From assembly GCF_000372725.1 (NCBI RefSeq), contig NW_005198537.1:415572-479571 (forward strand): 64,000 bases of DNA. The letters run 5' to 3'. Positions 40,702 to 51,300 of this stretch are shown piece after piece. The position numbers and the translations under genes are program-made. This DNA is from Emiliania huxleyi CCMP1516. Its lineage: Eukaryota; Haptophyta; Isochrysidales; Noelaerhabdaceae. Position 1 is the stretch's first letter, and the number at the start of each line of letters is the position of its first letter. Under the pieces are notes generated by a model. It worked only from the letters and a program-made list of their open reading frames with translations. It did no database searches and was not told the DNA's origin.

Positions 40702-41762
40702 ACTTGTAAGGTGGCTTTGTCAGCACCGCGACTCCTTACGTCTCGATACGTGTCATCCCACTCACCTAAGAGTTTGCGTGACAAAAGAAATGCGACATGG
40801 GAGATTTTTAGTGGTATGAAGGTTGCTGCGAGAATCGGCGAGGGGCTGCGAAGAGAGATAGGAAGAGGCAGACGCCCAAGGGTTAGGGTGGGCGACGGCT
40901 AGCAACACACCTTCCTTCCTTCCTTCCTTCCTTCCCGATAGAGCCTTCCCGTGAAATCCCTGTGTGAGCGCGCCCTCTGTGCTGCGCGATCGCCAGCTCC
41001 GTTGTCCATGACTGGAGAGCCTGCCAAAACCCAAAAACCGCGATGAATCGGCGCGGCAGCGGACGGACGTCAAGAGGACGGCCGCGAAAGTGACAAAACT
41101 CAAAACTCTCGAAAGTGAGAGAGAGATTTTTAGCAATGAGTTGTTTTTTTGGTTCGAAAGTGCACAGCACAACAAAAGTGACCAAACAACTCTAACACTC
41201 ACACGTCATTTGGGGCCTGGAGCCCTCTCTCAAACGTGTGTGGTGGCGGCGTGCCGTCCTCCCATCGATCCCTCCTTCGACCTTTGGGTGGTATGTTTTC
41301 TTTCTATCTATCTATCTTTAACCAAATGTGCTTTCTCAGAGGCGTCGTCAGGGAAAGGCATCACCAAAAACAACACTCTCCCACAGTGCAAAAGTGAAAT
41401 CGCGATCGGCAATAACAAACAAATCAAAAGCGAGGCGAACCGCGCCATTCGCTCAACTGAGGTTTTCTGATGAGTCGTGTCAGGTTGTTCTCAGTTCTGA
41501 CATCGCCCATGGGGGTCATATCGGTTTCATCTCGCCCACAGAGGGCGGGGGCGCGGGGAGTGTGTTTTGCAGTCAGTGTCGATCATCAGGCCGCGAGAGC
41601 GCGTCGTCGCCGCCGGGTATCCACAATATCGGGGACGGGCCGTAATATACCTAATACACACGTCTCTCGCCCTCGAGAGACACGCCCCGGGGCGCTTCGC
41701 ACCAAGCACTCCCTGCACAAGTACGAAAATAGGCCGTTTTCGAGGTGCCTCCTCCTCTCTCT
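40702..41762. other. intergenic with retroposon copy C
   Basis: 40813-40975 and ~41229-41319 are two parts of the retroposon family. The second ends in TTTC/TATC repeats; ~250 bp between them is unrelated and may be an insertion (GTGTG on both sides). The rest has no gene. Confidence 0.55.
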
Positions 41763-42722
41763 TCACGCGGCGGACGAGGCGACCGGGACCGCCTCCTCCT
41801 CGAGCCAGTAGATGGCAAACAGCTTGAAGGCGAAGAAGGCGGCGAGGTACGAGCCGAAGAAGCCGTTGCCCGTGAAGACGAAGAGGCGGAAGGTGAGCAC
41901 GCCCGCGGCGACGACCCACAGGACCAAGAGAAATGCGGCGAGCGCCTTTAGCATCGGCCTCTGCTGCGCGGCGTCAAACTTTGCAAAGACGAGGACGAGG
42001 CTGATCAGGATTGTGAGCACGCCCGCGACGATCCCAAAGACCGCCTCGCCCGCCTCTGCGGGCTCTATGCACGCCAGCAGCACGACGAGTGCTGCGCAGC
42101 CGAGCAGTGCCGCTTGCGCCTGCATGTCTGCCTCGTTTTCAAAGCTGGAGCGCATGGTCGCGCCGTACCCGCGGACGCGATCCCGCACGCTGTCGTGCAC
42201 GTCGGCGAGTGCTAGCACCGCCGCGACAAAACCACCCCAAAGCGCGAAGTAGCCGTTGGTCGTCGCCTTGAAGGGGTCGAGAAAGGTGCACACGCCGGCG
42301 CCGACGCCCCACCACAGCACGAGAAACATGGCCAGCGTCTGCTGCACTGTAAACGAGCTGTCTCCGACGGCATTGCTGAGCCCCTTGCCGTCGTGGATGA
42401 CGTGCTGTAGGAGGAGAGAGAGGGAGAGCACGAGGCCGACCACGCCGACCGAGATCGCATACGCCGGGTAGCCTTCTGGCGAGCCTGGTATGTTCTCGTA
42501 TGGCAGCGCACCCGCAATGATGAGCCACACCGAGGCGAATACCATCGCGAGCATCTTGGTTGGGAAGCCCTTTTTGATCCCAAGCTGCTCGATGCGGCCT
42601 CTCGCCCGTGCGGTGGCGGGAGCGGCAGGCTTGATCGCCGCCTGCACCTCAACGGCCACGTCTTCGGCAGGCTTGACAGCAGCCTCCACTGTGCTCTCGA
42701 CGCCCGCGGTGCTGGGGTACAT
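41763..42722 (-). CDS. multi-pass membrane protein with internal duplication
   Basis: Intronless, 319 residues from ATG 42722 (or 334 from an upstream start). An Ala/Val/Glu-rich N-terminus of ~65 residues is followed by about eight hydrophobic segments. Two halves resemble each other: LAMFLVLWWGVGAGVCTF...TTNGYFALWGGFVAA and LAAFLLVLWVVAAGVLTF...TGNGFFGSYLAAF. This indicates duplication of a four-helix unit. No transporter family is recognised. The N-terminus is not clearly a plastid or mitochondrial presequence. Confidence 0.7.
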   Translation of the reverse strand: MYPSTAGVESTVEAAVKPAEDVAVEVQAAIKPAAPATARARGRIEQLGIKKGFPTKMLAMVFASVWLIIAGALPYENIPGSPEGYPAYAISVGVVGLVLSLSLLLQHVIHDGKGLSNAVGDSSFTVQQTLAMFLVLWWGVGAGVCTFLDPFKATTNGYFALWGGFVAAVLALADVHDSVRDRVRGYGATMRSSFENEADMQAQAALLGCAALVVLLACIEPAEAGEAVFGIVAGVLTILISLVLVFAKFDAAQQRPMLKALAAFLLVLWVVAAGVLTFRLFVFTGNGFFGSYLAAFFAFKLFAIYWLEEEAVPVASSAA

Positions 42723-42967
42723 TAGTGTCTTCGGCGCTGCTGGGAGATTCTTCTCTCTTCGACGCAATCAATTCCGGACGCGAAAGCCCAGCGTAGAGGG
42801 CGTCGTGAGCCTTTGAGGGCGTCGTGTAGCCCTCCTTTGGGAAGCGCGGCTCGACCCTTCCTTGAGCCGCTGGGCGGGGTCAGGAAGAATTGTCCCGAAG
42901 GGAGGCTAATGACTGCACTCCAAGTGCTCCAAGTGCGATTTAGAGCCAATTCCCTCGTCTGACCGTG

Positions 42968-43132
42968 TGCGAAGAGAGATAGGAAGAGGCGGACGCCCAA
43001 GGGTGGGCGACGGCTAGCGCATCACACCCCTCTCCTTAAAATCCCTGTGTGGTGGCGGCGTGCCGTCCTCCCATCCGCATCCCTCCCTTGCGCCTTGGGT
43101 GCTTGTCCGTTTTCTTTCCTTTTCTTTCCTTT
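42968..43132 (+). repeat. truncated retroposon copy D with 7-bp target duplication
   Basis: A 165-bp copy from TGCGAAGAGAGATAGG to a (TTTCC)n tail, flanked by GACCGTG at 42961-42967 and 43133-43139. It contains the uninterrupted GTGTGGTGGCGGCGTGCC site where the 929-bp MITE inserted in copy A. Confidence 0.85.
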
Positions 43133-43310
43133 GACCGTGGGCAGTGGGGACTGGCTGAAAAAGAAAGTAAGCCAAGATTGCTACCCCTCGAGCGCCTGCT
43201 TACGACTGTACAGCACGTACCGGGTCAACGCTACAGACCCACACATAAGCTCCCTCGAGGCCGCGCGGAGAGATGCGCGGCACGTACCGTCCCAAGCGCG
43301 GCGCCGCGCA

Positions 43311-45554
43311 TCAACTATTCGGCGCCCGCCCACCCGCCCGCGCGTCAGCTGTTCGATCGCGACGCCCGCCTGCCGCGGCTTGCGCTCCTCCGGACCGCTC
43401 GAGCACCCTCGAGGTCGAGCCGCGCCGCGGAGGCGAAGTCACCGACGACGAGCTCGCAGCGGCGGCGGTTTCCCACTGCCTCGCCACATCCTTGACGCTC
43501 TTGCCGCGGTTGGCAATCGACGGTGAGACGGCCTGCAAGCCGCCGGCAGGCCCGTCCGACCGCGGGCCGGTGGTGGGCGGCGTGAGAACGCCTCCCTCGC
43601 CCGCACCGGCGGCAGACGGCTCCGCCTCCGCCTCCGCCGCCTGCACCGTCGGCGTCCGAGGCAGCCAATCCTTGGCCAAGGGCGAGCGCGGCGGTGGCGA
43701 GCGCGGCGGTGGCGAGGCGTGCGAGGGCGAGGCTGGCGCCTGGTCGCGCGCACGCAAGGGCGACCGCATCGGCCGCGAAGCCGCCAGAGACATCTCGCGC
43801 AGGGCGGAGGAGTAGCTCTCGCCCTGCGGCGGCGGCGGCGGCGGCGGCGTCTTGAGCGCCAACCGGGGCGGAATCCGCACCTGCGGCGCCGCCTGAGGCG
43901 CCTCCTCGGCCGTCGCCCCATCGCTCCCCTCGGGCGCTGCCGGGATCGACGGCTCGGGCGGTGGCGCGGCCGGGCTAGAGGCTGGCGGCGGAGGGGTGGA
44001 GATGGGCGGTGGAGGGGTGGAGATGGGCGGTGGAGGGCGGCCAGACGCGTCGAGCGGTATCTCGACCGCAGGCGAGCACGGCGCGGCGGGCGGAGGCGGC
44101 GCCGGCGACAGTGCAGGTGCCGTTGCCGGTGTGCGGCTCTCTGCCGCGGAGCGGCTGGCCCGCAGCAGTTCCACGTCCGCTCGGGAGGGCCGCGGCGACG
44201 TCGGCGCGATGGCCCGCCGCGAGGAGGACATCATGTCGGAGATGCGCGCCCGCTCGACGTCGGAGTTGGAGCGCAGCAGCGCCATCGTCGCTTTGATCCC
44301 CTCGCGAGCGGCCGAGTACGGGGACAGCTCGATCGAGCCAGCCTCGCCGCCCGCCGCCGCCGCCGCGCCCTGCGCCGGCCGAGCCACCGTCTCCGCGCCC
44401 GCCTCCGCCGCTCCTCCCGTCGCAACCGCCGCCGCCTCGACCGGCTCGGATCGGCAATCGCTCCGCCGCTGCCTCTGCTGCGCCCCCCCCGACCCGCCGG
44501 GCACACCCTCCGCTGCCGCCTTGTCCTCCTTGAGCTCCCAAAACGGCTTCGACTTCTTGCCCAATCTCCTCCCCACCTGCTGCTGTGCCGTCGCCGACGC
44601 CTCCGACGCCTCCGAGGCAGCCGCCGCGCCCGAAATTGGCGAGGCTGCCGGCGGGACTCCTCCCGAAACCTCGACGGTACTGCGGCGCGGCGACGTGTCG
44701 AGCGCAGCGGAAGCGGCCGCCGTCGTAGGAGAGATCGCCACGGCCGACGCCCTCGCCTCCTCGCCACCGCCGTCGCTCCCCTCCGGCGTCAGCGCGCGCA
44801 GGGCGGCGGCAACCTCGCGCGCCGCATCTGCGGTCGGCAGCCTTAGGCTCAGCCGGCGGCCTTGGTGCTGCAGCCGCACCTCGGGCGCCCTCGCGTCCTC
44901 CGTCACGCCCGAAATTGCGGCGCACTTGAGCAGGAGCTCCTCGGGCGCCTTGGCCGGGCCCAGCGTGCGTGTTTCGTCGGCGGCGGTGCGGACGCGCCCC
45001 CCGACGCGGTGCGAGAAGCGCAGCCGCAGCGCGTCCAGCTCCGCGTCGTGCGAGAGCGTAGCGTGCCGCCACTGCTGCCGCGAAAACAGCCCGGCGCCCA
45101 ACACCCGCCCGTGCTGCCGCAACACAACCTCGCGCGCGGGCAGCAGGACGAGCCGCTCCGAGGGGTCGTCGGCAAGCGAGCGCTCCTGCTCGCGCAGCCA
45201 CGTCAGCTGCGCCTTCGCCGAGCCGCTCTCCTCGGCGTCGGACTTGTCGTGCCCGGAGGTCGACCCCGTCGCCTCGCCCTGCCCCGGGGAGGCATCCTCC
45301 GCCGCAGCAGTGCCTCCGCCTCCGCCTCCGCCTCCACCTCCGCCGCCGCCGACAGCGGGGTCGCTGCCGCCGCCGCCACCGTCACCAGCACCGCTCCCGC
45401 CGGCGTCGCCGCCGCCGAGCTCGCGCCTGTGCCTCGGGGACGAGCCGGCCGCCGCCAGGCCGAGGCCGAGGCTCCTCCCTCGCTCGGCCAGGGAGGCGAT
45501 GCCACGCAGTCCGCTGCGGATGCTGACGAGGGCGTCGCCCCGCTCGCTGCCCCG

Positions 45555-45614
<60 letters not shown>

Positions 45615-47153
45615 TCCCGCGTCGGACGGCGTGATGGCCTTTTCCCTGCCCGGCGAGGGCGGCGGCTCGGTCGAGCGGGAGGAGCGCGGGTCGAAGGACT
45701 CGCCCGACCCGGCCGCCCAGTTCTCCGCCTCGCACATCGCGTGCAGCGAGCGAGGGATGTCTGGGTCGAGGGGCGGCGCCTCGTCTGCAGAGAGCGAGCG
45801 GCTCTTGAGCCACGGGTGGCGCAGCGCGAGCTTGGCGCTGGGCCGCGTGGCCGCGCGCGGGGAGAGGAGCGAGCGGAGCAGGTCGACGGCGCCGGCAGAG
45901 ATGCCGCTCGCCTGCCGGGCAGGGGGGGGAGGGGGAAGGGGGGTGGAGCGGTTGTCGGGGGAGCGGCGGGGGGTGTCGCACCGGCTCCGGCCCGCGCTCG
46001 CCGTCCCCCTCCCTCGCCGAGGGAGGTTGCGGAGTGTGGGTGGCGAGGGCGGCGGCCGGGGCGGAGGAGAGGGGCGGGGGCGCGCCTCCCACGCCTCCTT
46101 GTCCCAGTCGCCCTTGAGGATCCGCTCCTCGGTCGCGGTGGCGGAGGGGCCGCGGAAGGGGTGGCGGCCGAGCAGCAAGACGGCGAGCAGCACGCCCACC
46201 TGGCCGCGGTGCCGCGAGGACGCTGTGAAGAGCTGTGAAGAGCCGCGCAGCAAAAGGAAGGGGAGGCGGGGCGGGAGGAGAGAAGTGTGTGGGCTCACCG
46301 CCCACACGTCCACTCGCTCGTCGTAGGCCCCGCGGAGCATCTCTGGCGCCTGCACGCAGCGGCGGCGGCGGGTGTGTGTGTGTGGGGGGGGGCTTCGGTT
46401 GGCACGCCGCAAAAAGCGGTGGTGAGGGAAGTTGCGGCTTGGCCGCGCGCGGTGGCCCTCGCCGCGCGGCGGCCGGTGGCGGCCGGCCGGCGGCGAGGGA
46501 GTGTGCGAGCTATGCGCGGGGAGGCCTGTGCAGTCTATGGCTCGGGGCGCCATGTAGTCGACGGTGCCGCAGAGCTCGGAGAGGGGGTCGTCCCCCGCCG
46601 TGTGCCGCGTCGCCAGCCCAAAGTCGACCAGCTTGAGCCGCGCGTCGTCCGACGGAGAGCCGAACAGCAGGTTTTGCGGCTTGATGTCGCGGTGCACGAT
46701 GCCGAGGTCGTGGCAGCACCTGACGGCCTGGAGGCACTCGTAGGCGAGCCGCGCAGCGAGGCGCTCCGAGTAGGGCTCCTCCCGCGCCAGCAGCCACTGC
46801 GGCAGCTCGCCGCCGCCGCACAGCTGCAGCGCCAGCAGCACGTAGGTGCCGTCGTCCGCGGTGCCGTAGAAGCGAGGCATGTGCCGGTGCTGCGTGCGGC
46901 CGAGCTCGGCGGTGATGTCGACCTCGCGCTGGAGCAGCTCCTGCCACGGCGTGGTGGCTCCGCCCGCCTCGGCCTGCTCCCGCGTCCGCTGCTTGCTGAT
47001 CGCCTTGACACACATCACCTTCCGGCCGAGGGCGCCGCCGAGCGACATCGTCGCGAGGTGGACGGAGCCAAAGGCGCCGAGCCCGAGCGGGTCTGGGTCC
47101 ACCTCGAAGGCCGGCCCGAGCGCGGAGAAGTCGGGCTCCTCCTCGTGCTCCAT
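43311..47153 (-). CDS. CaMK-like serine/threonine kinase with long disordered C-terminus (4 exons)
   Basis: Exons (minus) are 47153-46551, 46349-46299, 46199-46086 and 45911-43311, ~1122 residues. The kinase domain (~20-330) has the Gly loop LGAFGSV, the VAIK-type Lys in VMCVKAISK, HRDIKPQNLL, DFGLA and, after splicing, YM|APEMLRGAYDERVDVWA|VGVLL. It is therefore predicted active. The C-terminal ~760 residues contain Gly runs and Pro-rich tracts, with a PH-like stretch (RLVLLPAREVVLRQHGRVLG through VRLQHQGRRLSLRLPTAD) near residue 545. Introns 1 and 3 use GC donors, intron 2 GT. The start at MEHEEEPDF is chosen because ATGs further upstream lie inside a MITE. No calmodulin-binding site is identifiable. 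Confidence 0.8.
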
Positions 47154-47219
47154 TTTGGGAACACGAGCGAGCGCGGCACAGTTCTCAAGCACCGCCTTTG
47201 GTTCGAAAGAATACCTTGC

Positions 47220-47631
47220 CAGGCGTATATTATTTTTGCTTGGGGCGGCCCTCATGATGAAATTCTGCAAAAACCCTGGCCGGCCCCTGCGGTGCCCCTA
47301 CCTACCTACCTACCTACCTACCTTACTTATGGGAAACTAAAAAAGAAATCATGGGAGGGGTGAAGGTGGGGTACTATACCAACTAGAGTGATGGTTGGTG
47401 GTACTCTCCTGCATCCACAGTCCTTCTTGTGACATGGGAGGCCACTCTCAAGCCCTACAAGCATCAGATCACCCATTTGGGGAGGGTTGACATCGTGATT
47501 TCCGCGGAAAATTTCTTTTTCTGCTGTGAAAATTCCAGCTTGAAGAGAGGGAAAAACCCGACGGGAGGGCCCAGACCTACCCTACCTACCCCGTCATGAG
47601 GGCCGCCCCAAGCAAAAATAATATACACCTG
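47220..47631. mobile_element. 412-bp MITE with 7-bp target duplication
   Basis: Terminal inverted repeats of ~38 bp start CAGGYGTATATTATTTTTG, with one difference between ends. ACCTTGC is duplicated on both sides (47213-47219, 47632-47638). The interior has a (CTAC)n run and no gene. It lies 67 bp upstream of the kinase start codon and next to the second ~1.1-kb repeat copy. Confidence 0.88.
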
Positions 47632-47638
47632 ACCTTGC

Positions 47639-48945
47639 CAGAATTTATACCGGTAGGCGTGTGCCGATAACGAAGTGCAGATCTTCTCTTCAGCCTGCCG
47701 AGAGCTTCCTGGCCCGCGCGCGCGCTCCGCCTGCCGCGCGGAGCGACTCGGTGGACGTCCGAGCCCGCCGCCCCTCGCCACTGCTCCCTGCTGGCCCATT
47801 CAGCGCGACACCGCCGGCGCTGCGCCTGCTTCCTTGTGCGCCGCTGGACGTCGGCCGAAAAGACCGCTTCCCTCTGGGGACCCGACTCCGCGAAGATCGC
47901 GCGCGCGTCGTGAATGCGGCGCGCGCGCGATCTCTGCTCCCGGGCACGCCGGTCGCAGTGGCATGGGATCCCAGGCTCAAAACATCGTGCCCAACAGCGA
48001 GAGCGCCGCCGCTGCTCCTCCTCCCGCCGCCGCTCCGCTCACCGAGACAAACTCGGTGCCGCCGTTCTCGCCGCCGCCGCCGCCGCCGCCGCCTCGCCCC
48101 TCGCCTCCGTCACCGCCGCCCTCCATCTCGCGGCGGCGTCCCTCTGAGATGGCGCGGGCGCCTCGCTCGCCGGCGCCTCGCCGCTGCCCCCCCCTCTCGC
48201 CGCCGCTCCGCTCGTGGCCGCCGCCTCCCCTGTCAATCCCGCCGTCCGCACCACCGCTGCCGCCGCCTCGCGCCTCGCCGCCGCCGCCGCCGCCCTCCCC
48301 CTCGCCGCTGAGCGGTGCTTGGCGAGCCTTCTCACCCGCCCCCGGACGCGCTGGCCGCTGCGCGCACAGCCTGTGGGTCAGCCTGTGCACACTCTCTCCT
48401 TCTCTGTACTATCCCGCCGTCCGCACCACCGCCTCGCGCCTCGCCGCCGCCGCCGCCGCCCTCCCCCTCGCCGCTGAGCGGTGCTTGGCGAGCCTTCAGT
48501 GACAAGGGCCTTCTCACCCGTGTCGCCCGGCCCCGGGCGCTGGCCGCTGCCTCTGCCAGCACAGCCTACCCCTAGGAGCTAGGTGCACACTCTCTCCTTC
48601 CTCTGTACTCTGACTGCGCCGCCGGCGCCGCCACGCATGCAGTTGGGTGCTTGGGTCAGCGGCGTGAGCCGAGAGGTGGCCCACGCCGCTGACAGCGCTC
48701 AGCGCGGGGGGGGGGGGAGGGCCGGGAGGGGGCGCCCCCCGCGCCCACACACGCCCGCGCGCCCAGCGCAGCAGCACGACGGCTCCTCTCGCCACCCCAC
48801 GCGCGGGGGCGTGACGTCTGTAGCGAGGCGACGGACGGTGGGACGGTGTCCGACCCGTTCTGGGGTTTTCATATGATGCCGCTCTACTCGTATCGCGACC
48901 AATAAAATACCGCCGGGGGAGGCCTGCGCAGCCTCTAACTATTTG
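47639..48945. repeat. ~1.1-1.3-kb dispersed repeat, copy 2
   Basis: Matches 17304-18426 from ATTTATACCGGTAGG to GCGCAGCCTCTAACTATTT, with an internal tandem duplication (the block ending CCGCTGAGCGGTGCTTGGCG occurs twice, near 48320 and 48490). The left end is cut by the adjacent MITE. Its open frames differ from those of copy 1, so no gene is called. 48946-49164 shows only the short repeat shared with ~7697. Confidence 0.75.
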
Positions 48946-49164
48946 GCAGTGTGACAGAGGCCTTTTTCGGGTTCCAGAACTATCTTGTTCCCGACACCGA
49001 GACAGAGATCACTTCTTCTGTGGTGCGTGACCTAGTAGTGTCCCCAGCTCTGGGCGTGTCCGGGGAGGGCGATGTGGGTGCGAGTCGAGACAATGTTCGT
49101 GACCCACCCATCACGTTAGTCCAGCCAGCGCATAATTCTCACGTCTCACCTGCAAGCCCCTCCC

Positions 49165-49951
49165 TCACTCGCGCTCGGTGGAGGAGGCCTCGCCCGAGGC
49201 GGCGAGCCAGCTCACCGGCGTGGCGAGGTCAGCGTGGTCAAAACGTGAGAAGGCAAAATCGGTGCGGTGGGGCCCGAGCAACTCGTACAGCGCGGCGGTG
49301 CCCTCGATCGCGCCTTCCGCCTGCAATGTCAGTGTGGCAGAGTGCGGATGCTGTGCGTATGCGCTGATTGTTGAGTAGATCTAATCAATGGCGCCATGGC
49401 CGAGGTTGTGAAGCGGCCCGAGAGCGGGTAGCTGTCGACTTTGCCGTTGCGCGGAGCGGCCGACGAGAAGGACTGTCCCACAAGGCCATGCGGTAGGGCC
49501 CGCGCCGCCGCCCCGGCGACAGGCTTGAAGGTGAGATCGAGCCGGTGGGTCGGCCCGCTGACTCGATCGTACACGAAGTTGCCGCGCACCACCACGGTCC
49601 AGTCATCGCGGTACTTGAAGGTCGCGCTAGAATACCTGCGCGTACGCCACTCCAGCCATGAAGTGGGCACAACGGCAGCTGTGGACTGACCGTGGCTCGC
49701 CTCATCTGAATGTTGAGATCGCCGCAGCACTTGTAGCCGCCGAGGCCCATCTTGAAGTAGCGGCCAGAGCACGTCCCGTTGATCACCTTCCAACCTGTGC
49801 GAGGGACACGCCGCTCGACGTAATCCTGCGTGGGTGAGACCGAAGGGCAGGGAGAACGTGCAACCAGCGCGCCGGTATTGAACTCGTCGAGCTCCTTGGC
49901 CCAGAAAGAGGCTTTGTCGCTCAGCACACTCATCAGCCCGAGGTCTGCCAT
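49165..49951 (-). CDS. unknown 'GLVGQ' domain protein (vWD-like C-terminus), 4-5 exons
   Basis: Well-supported exons (minus) are 49825-49701, 49635-49395 and 49320-49165; a 5' exon 49951-49865 is likely, and 49864-49826 may be a tiny intron or coding. The joins give LNIQMR|YSSATFKYRDDW and TTSAM|AEGAIEGTAALYE. The body reads WKVINGTCSGRYFKMGLGGY, VVVRGNFVYDRVSGPTHRLD, then LPHGLVGQSF, the last being a motif reminiscent of von Willebrand D-type domains. The introns are 65 and 74 nt and both start GC. No signal peptide is found in this model, so the true N-terminus may be missing. Confidence 0.55.
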
Positions 49952-50010
49952 CTGAGCCTTCGGTGGATGAAGGCCGAATTTGCTATTTGGGGATGTGGGG
50001 CCTGAATGTC

Positions 50011-50138
50011 CAATGAAGATTCGCGCGCGAAGTCGGTAAATAGTGTTTCGACCAACCCGACCGTCCCGATCGCGACGGACAAACACGGCGCTCCGCTCTC
50101 TCTGCCACGCAAGCAGACGGACGTCACTCCTGTGCTGA
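50011..50138 (+). repeat. 128-bp direct repeat, copy 1
   Basis: From CAATGAAGATTCGCG to ACGTCACTCCTGTGCTGAG. It is identical to 51169-51300 apart from 3-4 inserted bases. It sits just upstream of the 'GLVGQ' gene. Confidence 0.9.
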
Positions 50139-50289
50139 GGCGGCGCGAGGAGCAGCGAAAGCGGCGGGCAGAGGGCACGCTGTTCAAGTCGTCGCCCGGC
50201 TGAACGCACCGCGCAGACGCTTTGAGTTTTTGCACCTCGTCCTCGCCACGCATGGGAGGGGGTGGCTAAGCGAGAAGTGATGGGTGACG

Positions 50290-50794
50290 TTAATAACGGT
50301 AAAGCGACGTTTTATTTTTTATCCCTTTACTCCATCCATTGCTAGGAAAGCGACGTTTTAAGAGAAAACGAGGATTTGCGAGGCGTAGGTTGCCACGACA
50401 CACTCGCACGCGCGTTCCATCCTCGAGCTGCACCACGTACCGATCGGCTTCAGCTGAGTAGCCGGCGATTGTGCCACACTGTTCATTCATGACGGTATGG
50501 GCAGCAAGCTTACACAGCGCTACCTTGGTTCCTGCAGGCGGGACGCAGCGGCTCGCATCGACGTCATCATCGTCATTTGCCATCTCGGCATCGTCGGCGC
50601 ATTCGTGCTTTGCTCCGTACATATCGACTAGCGCAGCGCGGCCAGAGCTCGTTTGGAGCTTCGAGACGAGCTCGAGCACCTGCAGGGGTGGGGGCTGCGA
50701 CTGGTTGGGCGAGAAACGTGCGGCAGCGGCAGTGGCAGCGGCGGCTTGCCTGCGGCAGCTCATCTGTGCCGGCCGCGTCTAGCACCATGCTCAT
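50290..50794 (-). CDS. small protein with SH3-like 'GTIAGYxxExxRYVVQLEDG' domain (2 exons)
   Basis: Exon 1 is 50794-50750 (MSMVLDAAGTDELPQ) and exon 2 is 50679-50290. A 70-nt intron begins GCAAGC. About 144 residues. The C-terminal half has the KOW/SH3-like pattern common in algal proteins: HTVMNEQCGTIAGYSAEADR, YVVQLEDGTRVRVCRGNLRL. An acidic patch (NDDDDVD) precedes it. The end is basic (KGIKNKTSLYRY). The function is unknown; such domains are often attached to MYND or ankyrin proteins. Confidence 0.5.
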
Positions 50795-50799
50795 AACGC

Positions 50800-51044
50800 T
50801 TTTTCGACCCTCGACGCAGGTTCTTCTTGGCATTGGCACGCTCTTCGCCGCCGACGATCTCATACGTGTCCCCTTGCATCTCCGCTGCGTGAACACTCCA
50901 TTCTTCCACCACGAGCTCGAGTGTGTCGGCCAGCGATCGAGAAGTTGCTTGTTTGGGCCGTGCGACATCGAGGAGACGCTGCAGCATCTTGACGGCGTAG
51001 CCATCGTCGGGGTCCTCGCCAGCAACGGCTCCGCTTTCGCCCAC
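50800..51044 (-). other. possible additional exon
   Basis: A minus-strand frame from ATG 51044 reads VKMLQRLLDVARPKQATSRS and LADTLELVVEEWSVHAAEMQ, which looks like real helical protein. It could be an upstream exon of the SH3-like gene or a remnant; no phase-consistent join was found. Confidence 0.35.
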
Positions 51045-51168
51045 CTTCCTCTTGCCGCCAGCGTGTCGGAGCGTCGACCGTCGAGAGCATCGTCGCTAAT
51101 GCGCGCGAAACGGACGGATGACGGTGCAACTCCGAAACCACCCCCTCAGTTGCGGGGGAGAGACTTAT

Positions 51169-51300
51169 CAATGAAGATTCGCGGCGCGCGAAGTCGGTAA
51201 ATAGTGTTTCGACCAACCCGACCGTCCCGATCGCGACGGACAAACACGGCGCTCCGCTCTCTCTGCCACGCAAGCAGACGGACGTCACTCCTGTGCTGAG
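51169..51300 (+). repeat. 128-bp direct repeat, copy 2
   Basis: Second copy of 50011-50138, 1.16 kb downstream in the same orientation, ending at the start of the next open frame. Confidence 0.9.

Noticed and set aside
43996-46326. Long plus-strand Ser/Pro-rich frame opposite the kinase
   Set aside because: Antisense of the kinase C-terminal exon; it lacks any domain and mirrors GCG/GGC codons.
47154-47270. Upstream start extending the kinase N-terminus by ~39 residues
   Set aside because: The extra codons include the inverted terminal repeat of a MITE, so the start at 47153 is preferred.
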